A DNA stretch of 54,379 bases from NCBI GenBank assembly GCA_018061755.1, contig JAGOTP010000006.1, positions 1 through 54,379 of the forward strand. The letters run 5' to 3'. The position numbers and the translations under genes are program-made. Below are positions 46,212 to 53,374 of the stretch, one piece after another. The DNA is from Patescibacteria group bacterium. Lineage in GTDB: Bacteria > Patescibacteriota > Patescibacteriia > 2-12-FULL-60-25. Numbering within the stretch: the first letter of the stretch is position 1; the number at the start of each line of letters is the position of its first letter. A model generated the notes under the pieces. The model was not told where the DNA came from and did not search any database. It saw only the letters and a program-made list of their open reading frames with translations.

Positions 46212-48095
46212 TTATTTCCAACGTAGGCTCGAATTGACGGACCACTGAGCGGCTCGTAACAAGCGATCGCTAGGTGTTGCCAGATTAAGATCTGTTGTCC
46301 CTTGGATGTGATCGCTGACCAGATAGACGTAGGTTGGTTGGGCGAGGAAAATAGCTGGTTGTTCAGCGAGCAGCGCCTGAGCAAACGTCAGTCGAGCTTT
46401 CTCGAGCATGGCGGTCGAGGTTGCTGCATGGATGTCGTCGATGGATTCATCTACCTTTTTGCTGTTCAGGTTCGAGAAGTTCAAACCTTGACCAGTGGCT
46501 GCACTGCTGCCCCAAAAGGGTTCTGGATCTTGGGTTGGTGGGAGCAAGATATTCCAAATCAATATTTGGTACCCCGTTCGATCAGTTACGGCATCACGCA
46601 AGAGCTCTTCTGAAGTATGCGTTTGAATCGTCACCTTCGCACCCAAGAGCGACCAACGTTGCTGAAGATAGGTCGCGATGTGCACCAGGTCTGGTTGGTC
46701 CGGAACATCAATCTGGAGCGTGAGCAGAGTTCCGCTGCTTGTTGCATTGGTCGAGCTTGTTGAAGTAGTCGTTCGTCCAACCGTAGAAGCAGAAGCGGCT
46801 TTTGAAGAGCGCAGACCGGTTATTTGATCGAGCTTCCAACCAGCAGCTTCTAATGCTTCGCGCAAACCATCAAGCGAAGTGCTGGTTACGCTTGCGGTAC
46901 TCGTTGCTTTTGGTAGCTCTAAGAAGGGGAGGGGTGAGCCGCCTGGCAAGGCCGAAGGTTTCACGGTTTCGGTTAACCCCTCTTTGTCGATGGCATTCGT
47001 CAAAATGGTTCGTAACTTCACGTCTTTCAAAAGCGGATCGCGCAAGTTGAAGAATGCGATCGTTTGCTGCGGCAAGCGTAAAGCAATTGGATGAACCGCA
47101 TCATGACTGAAAGTGCCTACATCGTTCCAAGGGAGGAATGGCAACGTGTCCGCTTGGTGGGCCTTCACTGCTTGAATGGCCTGCGCCGTATCGGCATAGA
47201 ACTTGAAGACACGTGACGTAATATACGGTTTTACTCCGTAGTATTGCTCTGAACGGTTTAAGGTATAACTCAGAATCGTCCCTTTTTGGTCGCGTCGCAA
47301 AGATGCGATGCGATACGGTCCAGAGCCGATCGGACGCAGGTTCAAATCAGCTAAGAGCGGGTTTGGTACGTCTTCCCACAGATGACCTGGCAAGATACCG
47401 ATCGTGAGTTGGCTCAAGAATTGTGGTTCCGGTTTATCCAAAATGAATTGCACCGTCAGATCGTCTACGCGCACCACGCTCAGTTGTTTGAAAGTGCTTG
47501 AAAGGGGGCTACGCCAAATAGGTGATTTGATGGCTTGATAGGTAAAAACCACGTCATCAGCCGTAACGGGCGCATTGTCATGAAAACGCGCGTCTTTGCG
47601 TAGACTGAGTTCGAGCACCGTCCCATTCTCGCGCCATTCATAGCGTTCCACGAGATCGGGTTTTGCTTCTAGGTTTTCGTCTAGACGAAATAAACCGGAA
47701 TAGACAAGGGAAGATAAGTCACGATCGACGTCATTCAGCGGCGCATAGAGAGGATTTAGATGCTTCGGTCCTCCAATGAGAGCTTCCGTCAGCGTTCCAC
47801 CATCTGTTGGAACACGAATCAGGTGCGGCTGAGCCAGGAGCCAACCGCCGATAAGCAGAAGAACCAATGATCCAACGAGAGCGCTCCAAAACAAACGTTT
47901 TTCTTTGGCGCTTAGAACATGGTTCAAAAAACTCAATTTACGCCAGCCGCTGACTTTGGCTGGTTCCTGAACCGAGAGAACCAAAGCATGATCATGCGAT
48001 GATTCTAATTTGATGTCTTCTGACGCCCGCGGATGGGCATGCCAAAAAAATAGTCGTTGCCAGAGGGCTTTTGCTCGTCCGAGCCAAGAGGCCAT
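46212..48095 (-). CDS. Membrane-anchored SBP_bac_5 (DppA/OppA-type) substrate-binding protein
   Basis: The 627-aa protein has a cytoplasmic N-terminal stretch of about 65 residues and one membrane helix (about 68-90). A periplasmic-binding-protein domain follows, starting TLTEALIGGPKHLNPLYAP and containing LSSLVYSGLF, RKDARFHDNAPVTADDVVFT and LKDVKLRTILTNAIDK. It likely binds peptides or similar solutes outside the cell. No transporter permease lies nearby, and a long cytoplasmic N-terminus is unusual. It starts 6 nt after secG, so they share an operon. Confidence 0.9.
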   Translation of the reverse strand: MASWLGRAKALWQRLFFWHAHPRASEDIKLESSHDHALVLSVQEPAKVSGWRKLSFLNHVLSAKEKRLFWSALVGSLVLLLIGGWLLAQPHLIRVPTDGGTLTEALIGGPKHLNPLYAPLNDVDRDLSSLVYSGLFRLDENLEAKPDLVERYEWRENGTVLELSLRKDARFHDNAPVTADDVVFTYQAIKSPIWRSPLSSTFKQLSVVRVDDLTVQFILDKPEPQFLSQLTIGILPGHLWEDVPNPLLADLNLRPIGSGPYRIASLRRDQKGTILSYTLNRSEQYYGVKPYITSRVFKFYADTAQAIQAVKAHQADTLPFLPWNDVGTFSHDAVHPIALRLPQQTIAFFNLRDPLLKDVKLRTILTNAIDKEGLTETVKPSALPGGSPLPFLELPKATSTASVTSTSLDGLREALEAAGWKLDQITGLRSSKAASASTVGRTTTSTSSTNATSSGTLLTLQIDVPDQPDLVHIATYLQQRWSLLGAKVTIQTHTSEELLRDAVTDRTGYQILIWNILLPPTQDPEPFWGSSAATGQGLNFSNLNSKKVDESIDDIHAATSTAMLEKARLTFAQALLAEQPAIFLAQPTYVYLVSDHIQGTTDLNLATPSDRLLRAAQWSVNSSLRWK

Positions 48096-48101
48096 GGCCG
48101 T

Positions 48102-48323
48102 TTAGGCAAAAAGAACGCCCAGGAACGCACTGCTGAAAAATAAGCAGGAGAGGGCGATCGTGGCGTAGAACAAGATCTTTTCCAAGCCGCGCTTAGTGCG
48201 GAAGATGGTGGTATCTCCGCCGAAGGCGAGACCGATGCCAGTACCGCGCTGCTGTAGCAAAATCGCTCCAGATAGCAAAATGGAGAGGATAATCAAGACC
48301 AAAGAAAGGATAGTTTGTCGCAT
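48102..48323 (-). CDS. secG: Protein-export membrane protein SecG
   Basis: SecG is the small non-essential subunit of the SecYEG channel. The 73-aa protein has two membrane helices and the conserved loop LLQQRGTGIGLAFGGD between them, followed by the RTKRGLEK segment. Promoter TTGACC/TATGGT lies upstream (48338-48366) with a leader near 12 nt. Confidence 0.93.
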   Translation of the reverse strand: MRQTILSLVLIILSILLSGAILLQQRGTGIGLAFGGDTTIFRTKRGLEKILFYATIALSCLFFSSAFLGVLFA

Positions 48324-48337
48324 ACCGTGTACGGGAA

Positions 48338-48366
48338 ACCATACCGGATGGCCCGCTTGGGGTCAA
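48338..48366 (-). promoter_or_regulatory. secG promoter
   Basis: TTGACC and TATGGT are 17 nt apart on the minus strand, opposed to the promoter of the DsbA-like gene. Confidence 0.65.
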
Positions 48367-48385
48367 TCAGCAGGTTCTTGCATGG

Positions 48386-48391
48386 TATACT
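48386..48391 (+). promoter_or_regulatory. -10 box (TATACT) of the DsbA-like gene
   Basis: TATACT ends 11 nt before ATG 48403. Its -35 box is poorly defined and would overlap the secG -35 region. Confidence 0.55.
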
Positions 48392-48402
48392 GAGGCAAAC
48401 CT

Positions 48403-49164
48403 ATGCGCATCTTTGGAAAAGACCTGCACATTTCTTTTGGAAAGATCTTTCTGTGGTTGATTGGTCTGCTCTTTTTAGCCTTAGTGGTGTGGTTTTTCTC
48501 CCGAATCGGTGTTTATTATTGGGCGATCCGCAGTGGTGAATCCAATCCGCTTTTGAATCAAAAGCTCCAGATGACGGTCGGTAAAGCGATCGCGAATACC
48601 ACCATTGACCCGGAGTATGCGAAACGGCTGATTGTGGCCGATGCTCCATCGATCGGTCCGGTCAACGCGCCGCTGACGATTGTCGAGTTTTTGGACTTCG
48701 ACTGTCCTTTTTGTAAGGCTGCCTTTCCTTCGGTGCGTGAATTGCAGGCTCGTTTTGGCACACAGGTCCGCCTGGTGATCCGTCATTTCCCTTTGCAGGA
48801 GCTTCATCCGACGGCTGAAATTGCCGCCCGGGCAGCTGCTTGTGCTCACAAAACGGGTCATTTTTGGGTGTATCATGACAAGCTCTTTGCTAATCAGGAC
48901 GCTCGAACCGAAGAAGCCTTGCTCCGTTTCGCCGTTGAGAGTGGTATGGACGGCAATCAGTTCAAAAAGTGTCTTCAATCAGACGAAATTCGTCAGTTGG
49001 TTCAGCGTGATTTTGACGATGGAATCCGGGCTGGAGCGGTTGGAACGCCTACCTTTTTCTTCAATGGAACCCGCATTCCTGGCTGGGGAGAGAGCGAAGT
49101 CATGGCTTATCTGATTGAGACCTGGCTGAAGCAGTTGTCCACTCAAACCACGAAAACTCCTTAA
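48403..49164 (+). CDS. Membrane-anchored DsbA-like thiol oxidoreductase
   Basis: A single N-terminal membrane helix (about 13-35) displays a thioredoxin-fold domain on the outer face. The active site CPFC occurs in VEFLDFDCPFCKAAFPSV. An inserted helical domain and the cis-Pro segment VGTPTFFFNGTRIPGW follow. It probably forms disulfides in secreted proteins such as the Cys-containing proteins in this window. No DsbB or VKOR partner is in view. Length is 253 aa. Confidence 0.92.
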   Translation: MRIFGKDLHISFGKIFLWLIGLLFLALVVWFFSRIGVYYWAIRSGESNPLLNQKLQMTVGKAIANTTIDPEYAKRLIVADAPSIGPVNAPLTIVEFLDFDCPFCKAAFPSVRELQARFGTQVRLVIRHFPLQELHPTAEIAARAAACAHKTGHFWVYHDKLFANQDARTEEALLRFAVESGMDGNQFKKCLQSDEIRQLVQRDFDDGIRAGAVGTPTFFFNGTRIPGWGESEVMAYLIETWLKQLSTQTTKTP

Positions 49165-49168
49165 TCCC

Positions 49169-49197
49169 TTGACGGAAGAGTGTTTTTCTCGTAGTCT
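49169..49197 (+). promoter_or_regulatory. rplS promoter
   Basis: TTGACG and TAGTCT are separated by 17 nt. The -10 box ends 11 nt before ATG 49209. Confidence 0.75.
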
Positions 49198-49208
49198 TGC
49201 CGCCATCT

Positions 49209-49568
49209 ATGGCCGACCAAATTACCCTTCCAGCTGTCATCCAGCCTTCCCAGATCCGCACGGGGATGTCGATTCGCATCCACCAGAAGATCAAGGAAAC
49301 GGCTCCAAACGGTGAGGAAAAAGAGCGTGTTCAGGTCTTCGAGGGCCTCGTCATCAAGATGAGCGGTGTTGCTAGCCGCAAAACGATGATCGTCCGCAAG
49401 GTGTCTGGCGGCATCGGTGTTGAACGTATTTTCCCATTAGCCCTACCTTCCCTGCTCAAAGTCGAAGTGACGAAAGTCGCTCGTGTCCGCCGCAAGGACA
49501 TCTCCTTTGTCCGCGACAGCAAGAAGCGCTTCCGCGACGTCAAAAACATCAAATTGGCCGCTGTCTAA
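49209..49568 (+). CDS. rplS: 50S ribosomal protein L19
   Basis: L19 lies at the 30S-50S interface. The 119-aa protein has the family pattern IRTGMSIRIHQKIKE, RVQVFEGLVIKMSG, GIGVERIFPLALPSLLKVEV and RRKDISFVRDSKKRFRDV. ATG 49209 matches the family start. It stands alone with its own promoter and terminator, about 43 kb from trmD, unlike the usual trmD-rplS adjacency. Confidence 0.96.
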   Translation: MADQITLPAVIQPSQIRTGMSIRIHQKIKETAPNGEEKERVQVFEGLVIKMSGVASRKTMIVRKVSGGIGVERIFPLALPSLLKVEVTKVARVRRKDISFVRDSKKRFRDVKNIKLAAV

Positions 49569-49582
49569 ACAGACTGCAGTCA

Positions 49583-49614
49583 AAACACCGCTCCCGATAT
49601 CGGGAGCGGTGTTT
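49583..49614. terminator. Bidirectional terminator between rplS and gmk
   Basis: A nearly loopless 16-bp palindrome (49583-49598 with 49599-49614) with T-runs on both strands separates convergent genes. Confidence 0.85.
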
Positions 49615-49617
49615 GTT

Positions 49618-50193
49618 TTATTTGATTACTGTTCGGATGATCTGTTTAATGGTCTCAACCGTTTGTTCGAAGGCACCATCTTCATTGTCCACAGTTACAT
49701 CGGCGAGAGAGGGATAGGTGTGGAGTTCCTGGTCGATACGCGCAATGCGTTTGTCTAACTCTTCTGCTGTGCCATGTCGTGCTTTGAGGCGCTCGATGAG
49801 AGTTGCGCGAGATGCGCTCAGAAGAATGACAAGCGTGTGTTCAGGATCTAATTCTTTGATTTTCCTCGCCCCTTCCAATTCCAGAATACAGATGATTGGT
49901 ATATTGCCTTGGCGTAGTTCGGATAAACGATCTTTCTGGGTTCCGTAAAAATGACCGTAAATATTCACCCATTCGAATAAACGTTCTTCTTGAATCAGCT
50001 CTTGAAAAGCCTGTTCCGAGACGAAATGGTAATTGAGGCCGGTTTTTTCACCTTCCCGAGGTTGGCGGGAGGTTGTAGTGAGAAATCGGACGACTGATAG
50101 GTCTGTATCTTGTAGAAGTCGTTCAAGGACGGTCGTTTTGCCAACGCCAGAGGGTCCGATCAGAATGAACAAAGGAGCAGGGGAGGACGTCAT
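49618..50193 (-). CDS. gmk: Guanylate kinase
   Basis: It converts GMP to GDP using ATP. The 191-aa protein has P-loop LIGPSGVGKTTVLERLL, TTTSRQPREGEKTGLNYHFV (GMP site) and FEWVNIYGHFYGT, then CILELEGARKIKE in place of the usual ILDIDWQG-type motif. Its start overlaps the end of the pseudouridine synthase gene by 4 nt. Confidence 0.95.
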   Translation of the reverse strand: MTSSPAPLFILIGPSGVGKTTVLERLLQDTDLSVVRFLTTTSRQPREGEKTGLNYHFVSEQAFQELIQEERLFEWVNIYGHFYGTQKDRLSELRQGNIPIICILELEGARKIKELDPEHTLVILLSASRATLIERLKARHGTAEELDKRIARIDQELHTYPSLADVTVDNEDGAFEQTVETIKQIIRTVIK

Positions 50194-51122
50194 GCGGTAT
50201 GAGGGCGGAAGAGGCGAGCCGTTTCTTCAAAGATTGGGTGGGGAGCGAGATCGAAGGTTTTACGCTGACCAGTTGTTGGATCGGTGAAGGCCAAGTGAAT
50301 GCTTTGCAGCAAGATCTGCCCAAGGTTGAGGTTGCGATCGGTTTGGCGACGTTTGTAGAGCGGGTCGCCGATCACGGGATGACCAATGCCAAACAAATGG
50401 GCACGAATTTGGTGGGTGCGACCGGATAGAATTTCGACGTCGAGCAATGTTGCGCCGACGAAGCGTTCACGGACCTTATAGTGGGTCCAAGCAGCTTTCC
50501 CATCTTCTTTCTCGGGGCGAGCCGCCATACGAGCTTTCGAGGTTGAGCGAGCGATGCGGAGCTTGATGTCGTCCTCTTGTTTTGGGACTTCCCCGTGTAC
50601 GAGGGCTAAATAGCGCTTTTCTACCGTTCGTTGAGCAAAAGCGTGCTTCAGTGCTTCAAATGCGGCTTGGGTTTTGGCCAAGACGAGCAAACCGCTCACA
50701 TCACGGTCGAGACGATGTACGACGCCCGGGCGACTTGGCTCTTCGCCCACTTGGCTGGCTTCTGGTGAATGGGCGAGAAACCACTCAATCAGGGTCGGTT
50801 CATGGCTTGAAATCGAGGGATGGGTCAATAATCCAGCTGGTTTGTCGATGACGATCCAGTTGGCGGTTTCCTCGATAATCCGTGGCGTTGGCATTTGATC
50901 GGTCGATAAGACGGCTTTTGTTGGCGCAAAAGCCTCATCCCAGACAATCTCATCGCCTTCTTTTAGGAAACGATGGACGGTTGTTTTGCCATTGTTCACT
51001 CGAACTTTGCCGTGTTGAATGGCTTTTTGGATGGAAGAACGTGTCCGTCCTGTCTCAACTTCGGTTAAAAACACGTCGAGGCGTGTGTCTACGTGGGAGG
51101 CATCGACGATCCAGGAGGGCAT
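50190..51122 (-). CDS. RluA/RluD-family 23S rRNA or tRNA pseudouridine synthase
   Basis: The 310-aa protein has an N-terminal S4 RNA-binding domain (about 10-70) and a catalytic domain with VIDKPAGLLTHP and the diagnostic GVVHRLDRDVSGLLVLAKT, whose Asp attacks uridine. SGRTHQIRAHLFGIGHPVIGDPLY follows. RluD-like targets are likely, but the exact RNA site cannot be told. Promoter TTGTCA/TAATAT (51133-51161) ends 10 nt before the ATG. Confidence 0.93.
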   Translation of the reverse strand: MPSWIVDASHVDTRLDVFLTEVETGRTRSSIQKAIQHGKVRVNNGKTTVHRFLKEGDEIVWDEAFAPTKAVLSTDQMPTPRIIEETANWIVIDKPAGLLTHPSISSHEPTLIEWFLAHSPEASQVGEEPSRPGVVHRLDRDVSGLLVLAKTQAAFEALKHAFAQRTVEKRYLALVHGEVPKQEDDIKLRIARSTSKARMAARPEKEDGKAAWTHYKVRERFVGATLLDVEILSGRTHQIRAHLFGIGHPVIGDPLYKRRQTDRNLNLGQILLQSIHLAFTDPTTGQRKTFDLAPHPIFEETARLFRPHTA

Positions 51123-51132
51123 AGATTTGTGG

Positions 51133-51161
51133 ATATTAAGCTAAAAAAGCCAATCTGACAA
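51133..51161 (-). promoter_or_regulatory. Promoter of the pseudouridine synthase-gmk operon
   Basis: TTGTCA and TAATAT are 17 nt apart on the minus strand. Confidence 0.65.
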
Positions 51162-51174
51162 CCACTGGGCTTGG

Positions 51175-51203
51175 TTGCAGGCAATAATAAAATAAGCTAT
51201 CTT
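51175..51203 (+). promoter_or_regulatory. Promoter of the CarF-like gene (leaderless)
   Basis: TTGCAG and TATCTT are 17 nt apart. The -10 box ends 9 nt before ATG 51213. Confidence 0.65.
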
Positions 51204-51212
51204 GGCAGGCGT

Positions 51213-52061
51213 ATGAAGACGCCGCAGCTTGCGACCGATGTAACAGCCCTCGCCAAGGGCTATACGCCAGGTCGTCGTGCCATGGACACGCTGATTATCG
51301 TGGTGTTTTTTTGTGTGGAAGCCTTCATGGTTTTCCGTTCTTGGGCGTTTATCACGGAACATCCAATTGTCACGGTCATTTTGTCTTTCTTCGGCTATGT
51401 CGCGGCCGATTTTATGTCGGGTTTGGTGCACTGGATCGGGGATACGTGGGGCAACCCTTCACTCCCGATCGTGGGTCAATACTTCATCCGTCCTTTTCGT
51501 GAACATCATGTCGATCAAACGGCTATCACGCGCCATAATTTTACGGAAACCAATGGAGCGAATTGTCTTGCGACCATGTTCGTTCTTTTGCCGACGATCG
51601 CACTGCTTTATTCTTCGGTCTCGCCGATCGTGCTTGGATTTCATGTCTTTGCCTTTGCGATGACGATGGGCGTGTTCGGTACCAACCAGTTTCATAAGTG
51701 GTCGCACTTGCCGACGGAACGGCGGCCGAAGATCATTAAGGCTTTGCAGAAAATAGGCTTGATTTTGGAACCAAAGCACCATGCCAAGCATCACGCAGCT
51801 CCCTACGATACGTATTATTGCATCACGGTTGGTTGGTTGAATCCGATTTTGGCTAAGATCAGATTTTACAAACGTCTGGAACGCCTGATCACGAAGATCA
51901 CAGGTGTCATTCCACGAAAAAATGATATCGTGCTGACAGCAACGAAAGCGGCAGCCAAAGTTGGGGGAGTGATCGAAGGAGTGAAGGATGGTGTCACGGA
52001 AGTCATGGATGAAATGGGGGAGTCGATGCAGCCAAAGCGACAACATTCCACTAAGGTCTAA
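51213..52061 (+). CDS. CarF/TMEM189-family plasmanylethanolamine desaturase homologue (Kua domain)
   Basis: The family introduces the vinyl-ether double bond of plasmalogens; bacterial CarF also supports light-stress signalling. The 282-aa protein has about four membrane helices and the family His motifs in order: SGLVHWIGDTWG, FREHHVDQTAITRHNF with ETNGANC, TNQFHKWSHLP, and EPKHHAKHHAAPYDTYYCIT with GWLN. All expected His clusters are present, so a di-iron site is likely. An extra C-terminal tail of about 50 aa is charged and helical. It is alone, with no ether-lipid genes nearby. Confidence 0.9.
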   Translation: MKTPQLATDVTALAKGYTPGRRAMDTLIIVVFFCVEAFMVFRSWAFITEHPIVTVILSFFGYVAADFMSGLVHWIGDTWGNPSLPIVGQYFIRPFREHHVDQTAITRHNFTETNGANCLATMFVLLPTIALLYSSVSPIVLGFHVFAFAMTMGVFGTNQFHKWSHLPTERRPKIIKALQKIGLILEPKHHAKHHAAPYDTYYCITVGWLNPILAKIRFYKRLERLITKITGVIPRKNDIVLTATKAAAKVGGVIEGVKDGVTEVMDEMGESMQPKRQHSTKV

Positions 52062-52073
52062 GCGAAGAGAAGC

Positions 52074-52101
52074 AAAAACGCTCCCTAAAGGGAGCGTTTT
52101 T
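52074..52101 (+). terminator. Terminator of the CarF-like gene
   Basis: AAAAACGCTCCC pairs with GGGAGCGTTTTT around TAAA. Confidence 0.88.
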
Positions 52102-52103
52102 GT

Positions 52104-52178
52104 TGGTAGGCCCGGCAGGGATCGAACCTGCGACCAAGCGTGTATAAGACGCCTGCTCTACCGCTGAGCTACGGGCCC
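52104..52178 (-). tRNA. tRNA-Ile (anticodon TAT), CCA encoded
   Basis: On the minus strand acceptor GGGCCCG pairs with CGGGCCT. The D arm is GCTC/GAGC. The anticodon stem GGCGT/ACGCT encloses CTTATAC, giving anticodon TAT (reads AUA). The T arm has GGTTCGATCCC, and A plus CCA is encoded. Most bacteria read AUA with a CAT anticodon modified by TilS, so this assignment is noteworthy. Confidence 0.88.
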
Positions 52179-52193
52179 GAGGAGTGAGAGCAG
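52170..52193. repeat. Direct repeat copy 1, overlapping the 5' end of tRNA-Ile
   Basis: TACGGGCCCGAGGAGTGAGA and its next few bases recur at 52258-52282 with a single inserted T. Confidence 0.85.
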
Positions 52194-52218
52194 AACAAGC
52201 ACCTTCTGCTTGTTCTGC
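52190..52218. repeat. Perfect 12-bp hairpin between the repeats
   Basis: GCAGAACAAGCA pairs with TGCTTGTTCTGC around a 5-nt loop. No T-run lies on either side, so it is not an obvious terminator. Confidence 0.8.
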
Positions 52219-52230
52219 CGAGCGACGAGT

Positions 52231-52264
52231 GCCCGTATAGGTACTTCTGAGGAGCTATACGGGC
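52231..52264. repeat. 9-bp hairpin overlapping repeat copy 2
   Basis: GCCCGTATA pairs with TATACGGGC around a 16-nt loop. On the minus strand it lies upstream of tRNA-Ile. Confidence 0.7.
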
Positions 52265-52282
52265 CCGAGGAGTTGAGAGCAG
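52258..52282. repeat. Direct repeat copy 2
   Basis: This is the second copy of the tRNA-Ile 5'-end sequence with its flank, 88 nt from copy 1. Confidence 0.85.
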
Positions 52283-52330
52283 CGATAGGATTCAGGATTT
52301 GGAGCTGCTTGTAAAGATGATAGATACGGA

Positions 52331-53212
52331 CTATTCGTAAAACTTCATTAAAGCTGCCTCATCGAGATAGCTCAGAAGTTCCAAACGCAGCGCCATCCAG
52401 CCTGCTTCAAAGGTGGCAAGTTCTTGAACAAAGATGCGATAAGCGGGTGCAGTTTCTTTGTCTAAGGGGCGTCCATTAAGGTTTCTGAATATTTTGTAGT
52501 TTGGCAGGAGTCGTACAGCAGTTTCAGAGAGGGCTGTGTGAGTAACTCGTAACCCATCTCTGGTGGCTGCATCAGCAGATAGACCGGCGGTTACATAGCT
52601 ATCGAAAGGTGCAAATGCAATAGATGAAGGATCAGCTGATTCAAGGTCGTTTGCTTCAAGAGAGACATGATGCCTTGTTTCATTTAAGACGGCGAGATCT
52701 TGCGTCTTGGCGATGTGGGACAATAATCGTGTATTTAGAACTCGTCCACTGATGTTGGGCATGAATCGAGTTCGTCTCTTCCGTTCTGATGGCTCAACGA
52801 TTGTGTGTACGGGACATGATGTAACAGGTGCTACCAACTGAGCCGTATCCTCACCGTTGTTCGATAGGGTAGCTATATAGCGGAGAACATAGAGTTGTTC
52901 TCGGGAAGCCGGTGTTAGTTGTTCTCCTATCTCTTCAAATTTAGTGGCGGCTTGTTCTAGGAGTTCTAGAGTTTGATTCGCTCCTTCGTTGTGACCGGTG
53001 AGTGCCAAGGTTTCTCCGACGGCGATAGCTGCTCCTAAGTTGCCATCAATGGATAATTTTTTCATCATCCGTTTTCTCGGATCGGCGAGCAAGGCGGCAA
53101 ATCCTTCATCTAAAGCCGTGCGAGCTGTTTTGAAATAATCAACAATGGTTTGTTGTTCAGGATCCGGCGCTGTTTCTGCGGCGGGAGTGTCTTTGAGGAA
53201 GTTGGATTCCAT
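52331..53212 (-). CDS. Helical protein, 293 aa, unknown
   Basis: No signal peptide or membrane helix is seen. Residues about 20-115 look like helical repeats (ALDEGFAALLADPRKRMM, GAAIAVGETLALTGHNEG). A basic segment ERKRRTRFMPNISGR and a second helical half follow. I do not recognise the family. A TATACT box lies 15 nt before the ATG. Base composition is intermediate between the two gene classes. Confidence 0.72.
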   Translation of the reverse strand: MESNFLKDTPAAETAPDPEQQTIVDYFKTARTALDEGFAALLADPRKRMMKKLSIDGNLGAAIAVGETLALTGHNEGANQTLELLEQAATKFEEIGEQLTPASREQLYVLRYIATLSNNGEDTAQLVAPVTSCPVHTIVEPSERKRRTRFMPNISGRVLNTRLLSHIAKTQDLAVLNETRHHVSLEANDLESADPSSIAFAPFDSYVTAGLSADAATRDGLRVTHTALSETAVRLLPNYKIFRNLNGRPLDKETAPAYRIFVQELATFEAGWMALRLELLSYLDEAALMKFYE

Positions 53213-53266
53213 AAGAGTGATGAAAGAAGTATAGCCTTTTTTCCAGCTTTCGTTGAGGCGGGTTGA

Positions 53267-53295
53267 TTGACCTCTCTCACTATTTTTGCTAACCT
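53267..53295 (+). promoter_or_regulatory. Promoter of the degenerate recombinase gene
   Basis: TTGACC and TAACCT are separated by 17 nt. The leader of about 70 nt has a GGCC/GGCC stem and two GATCGGT repeats. Confidence 0.65.
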
Positions 53296-53374
53296 ATTCG
53301 GTCCTTGATCGGTGGTGATCGGTCAGGGGAATGCCTTCACAAAAGAGGCCTATACGGCCGGAAAGAGAGTGATC

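Noticed and set aside
52190-52282. CRISPR-like repeat unit near tRNA-Ile
   Set aside because: There are only two copies, one inside a tRNA, with a hairpin-rich interval rather than spacer-like sequence.
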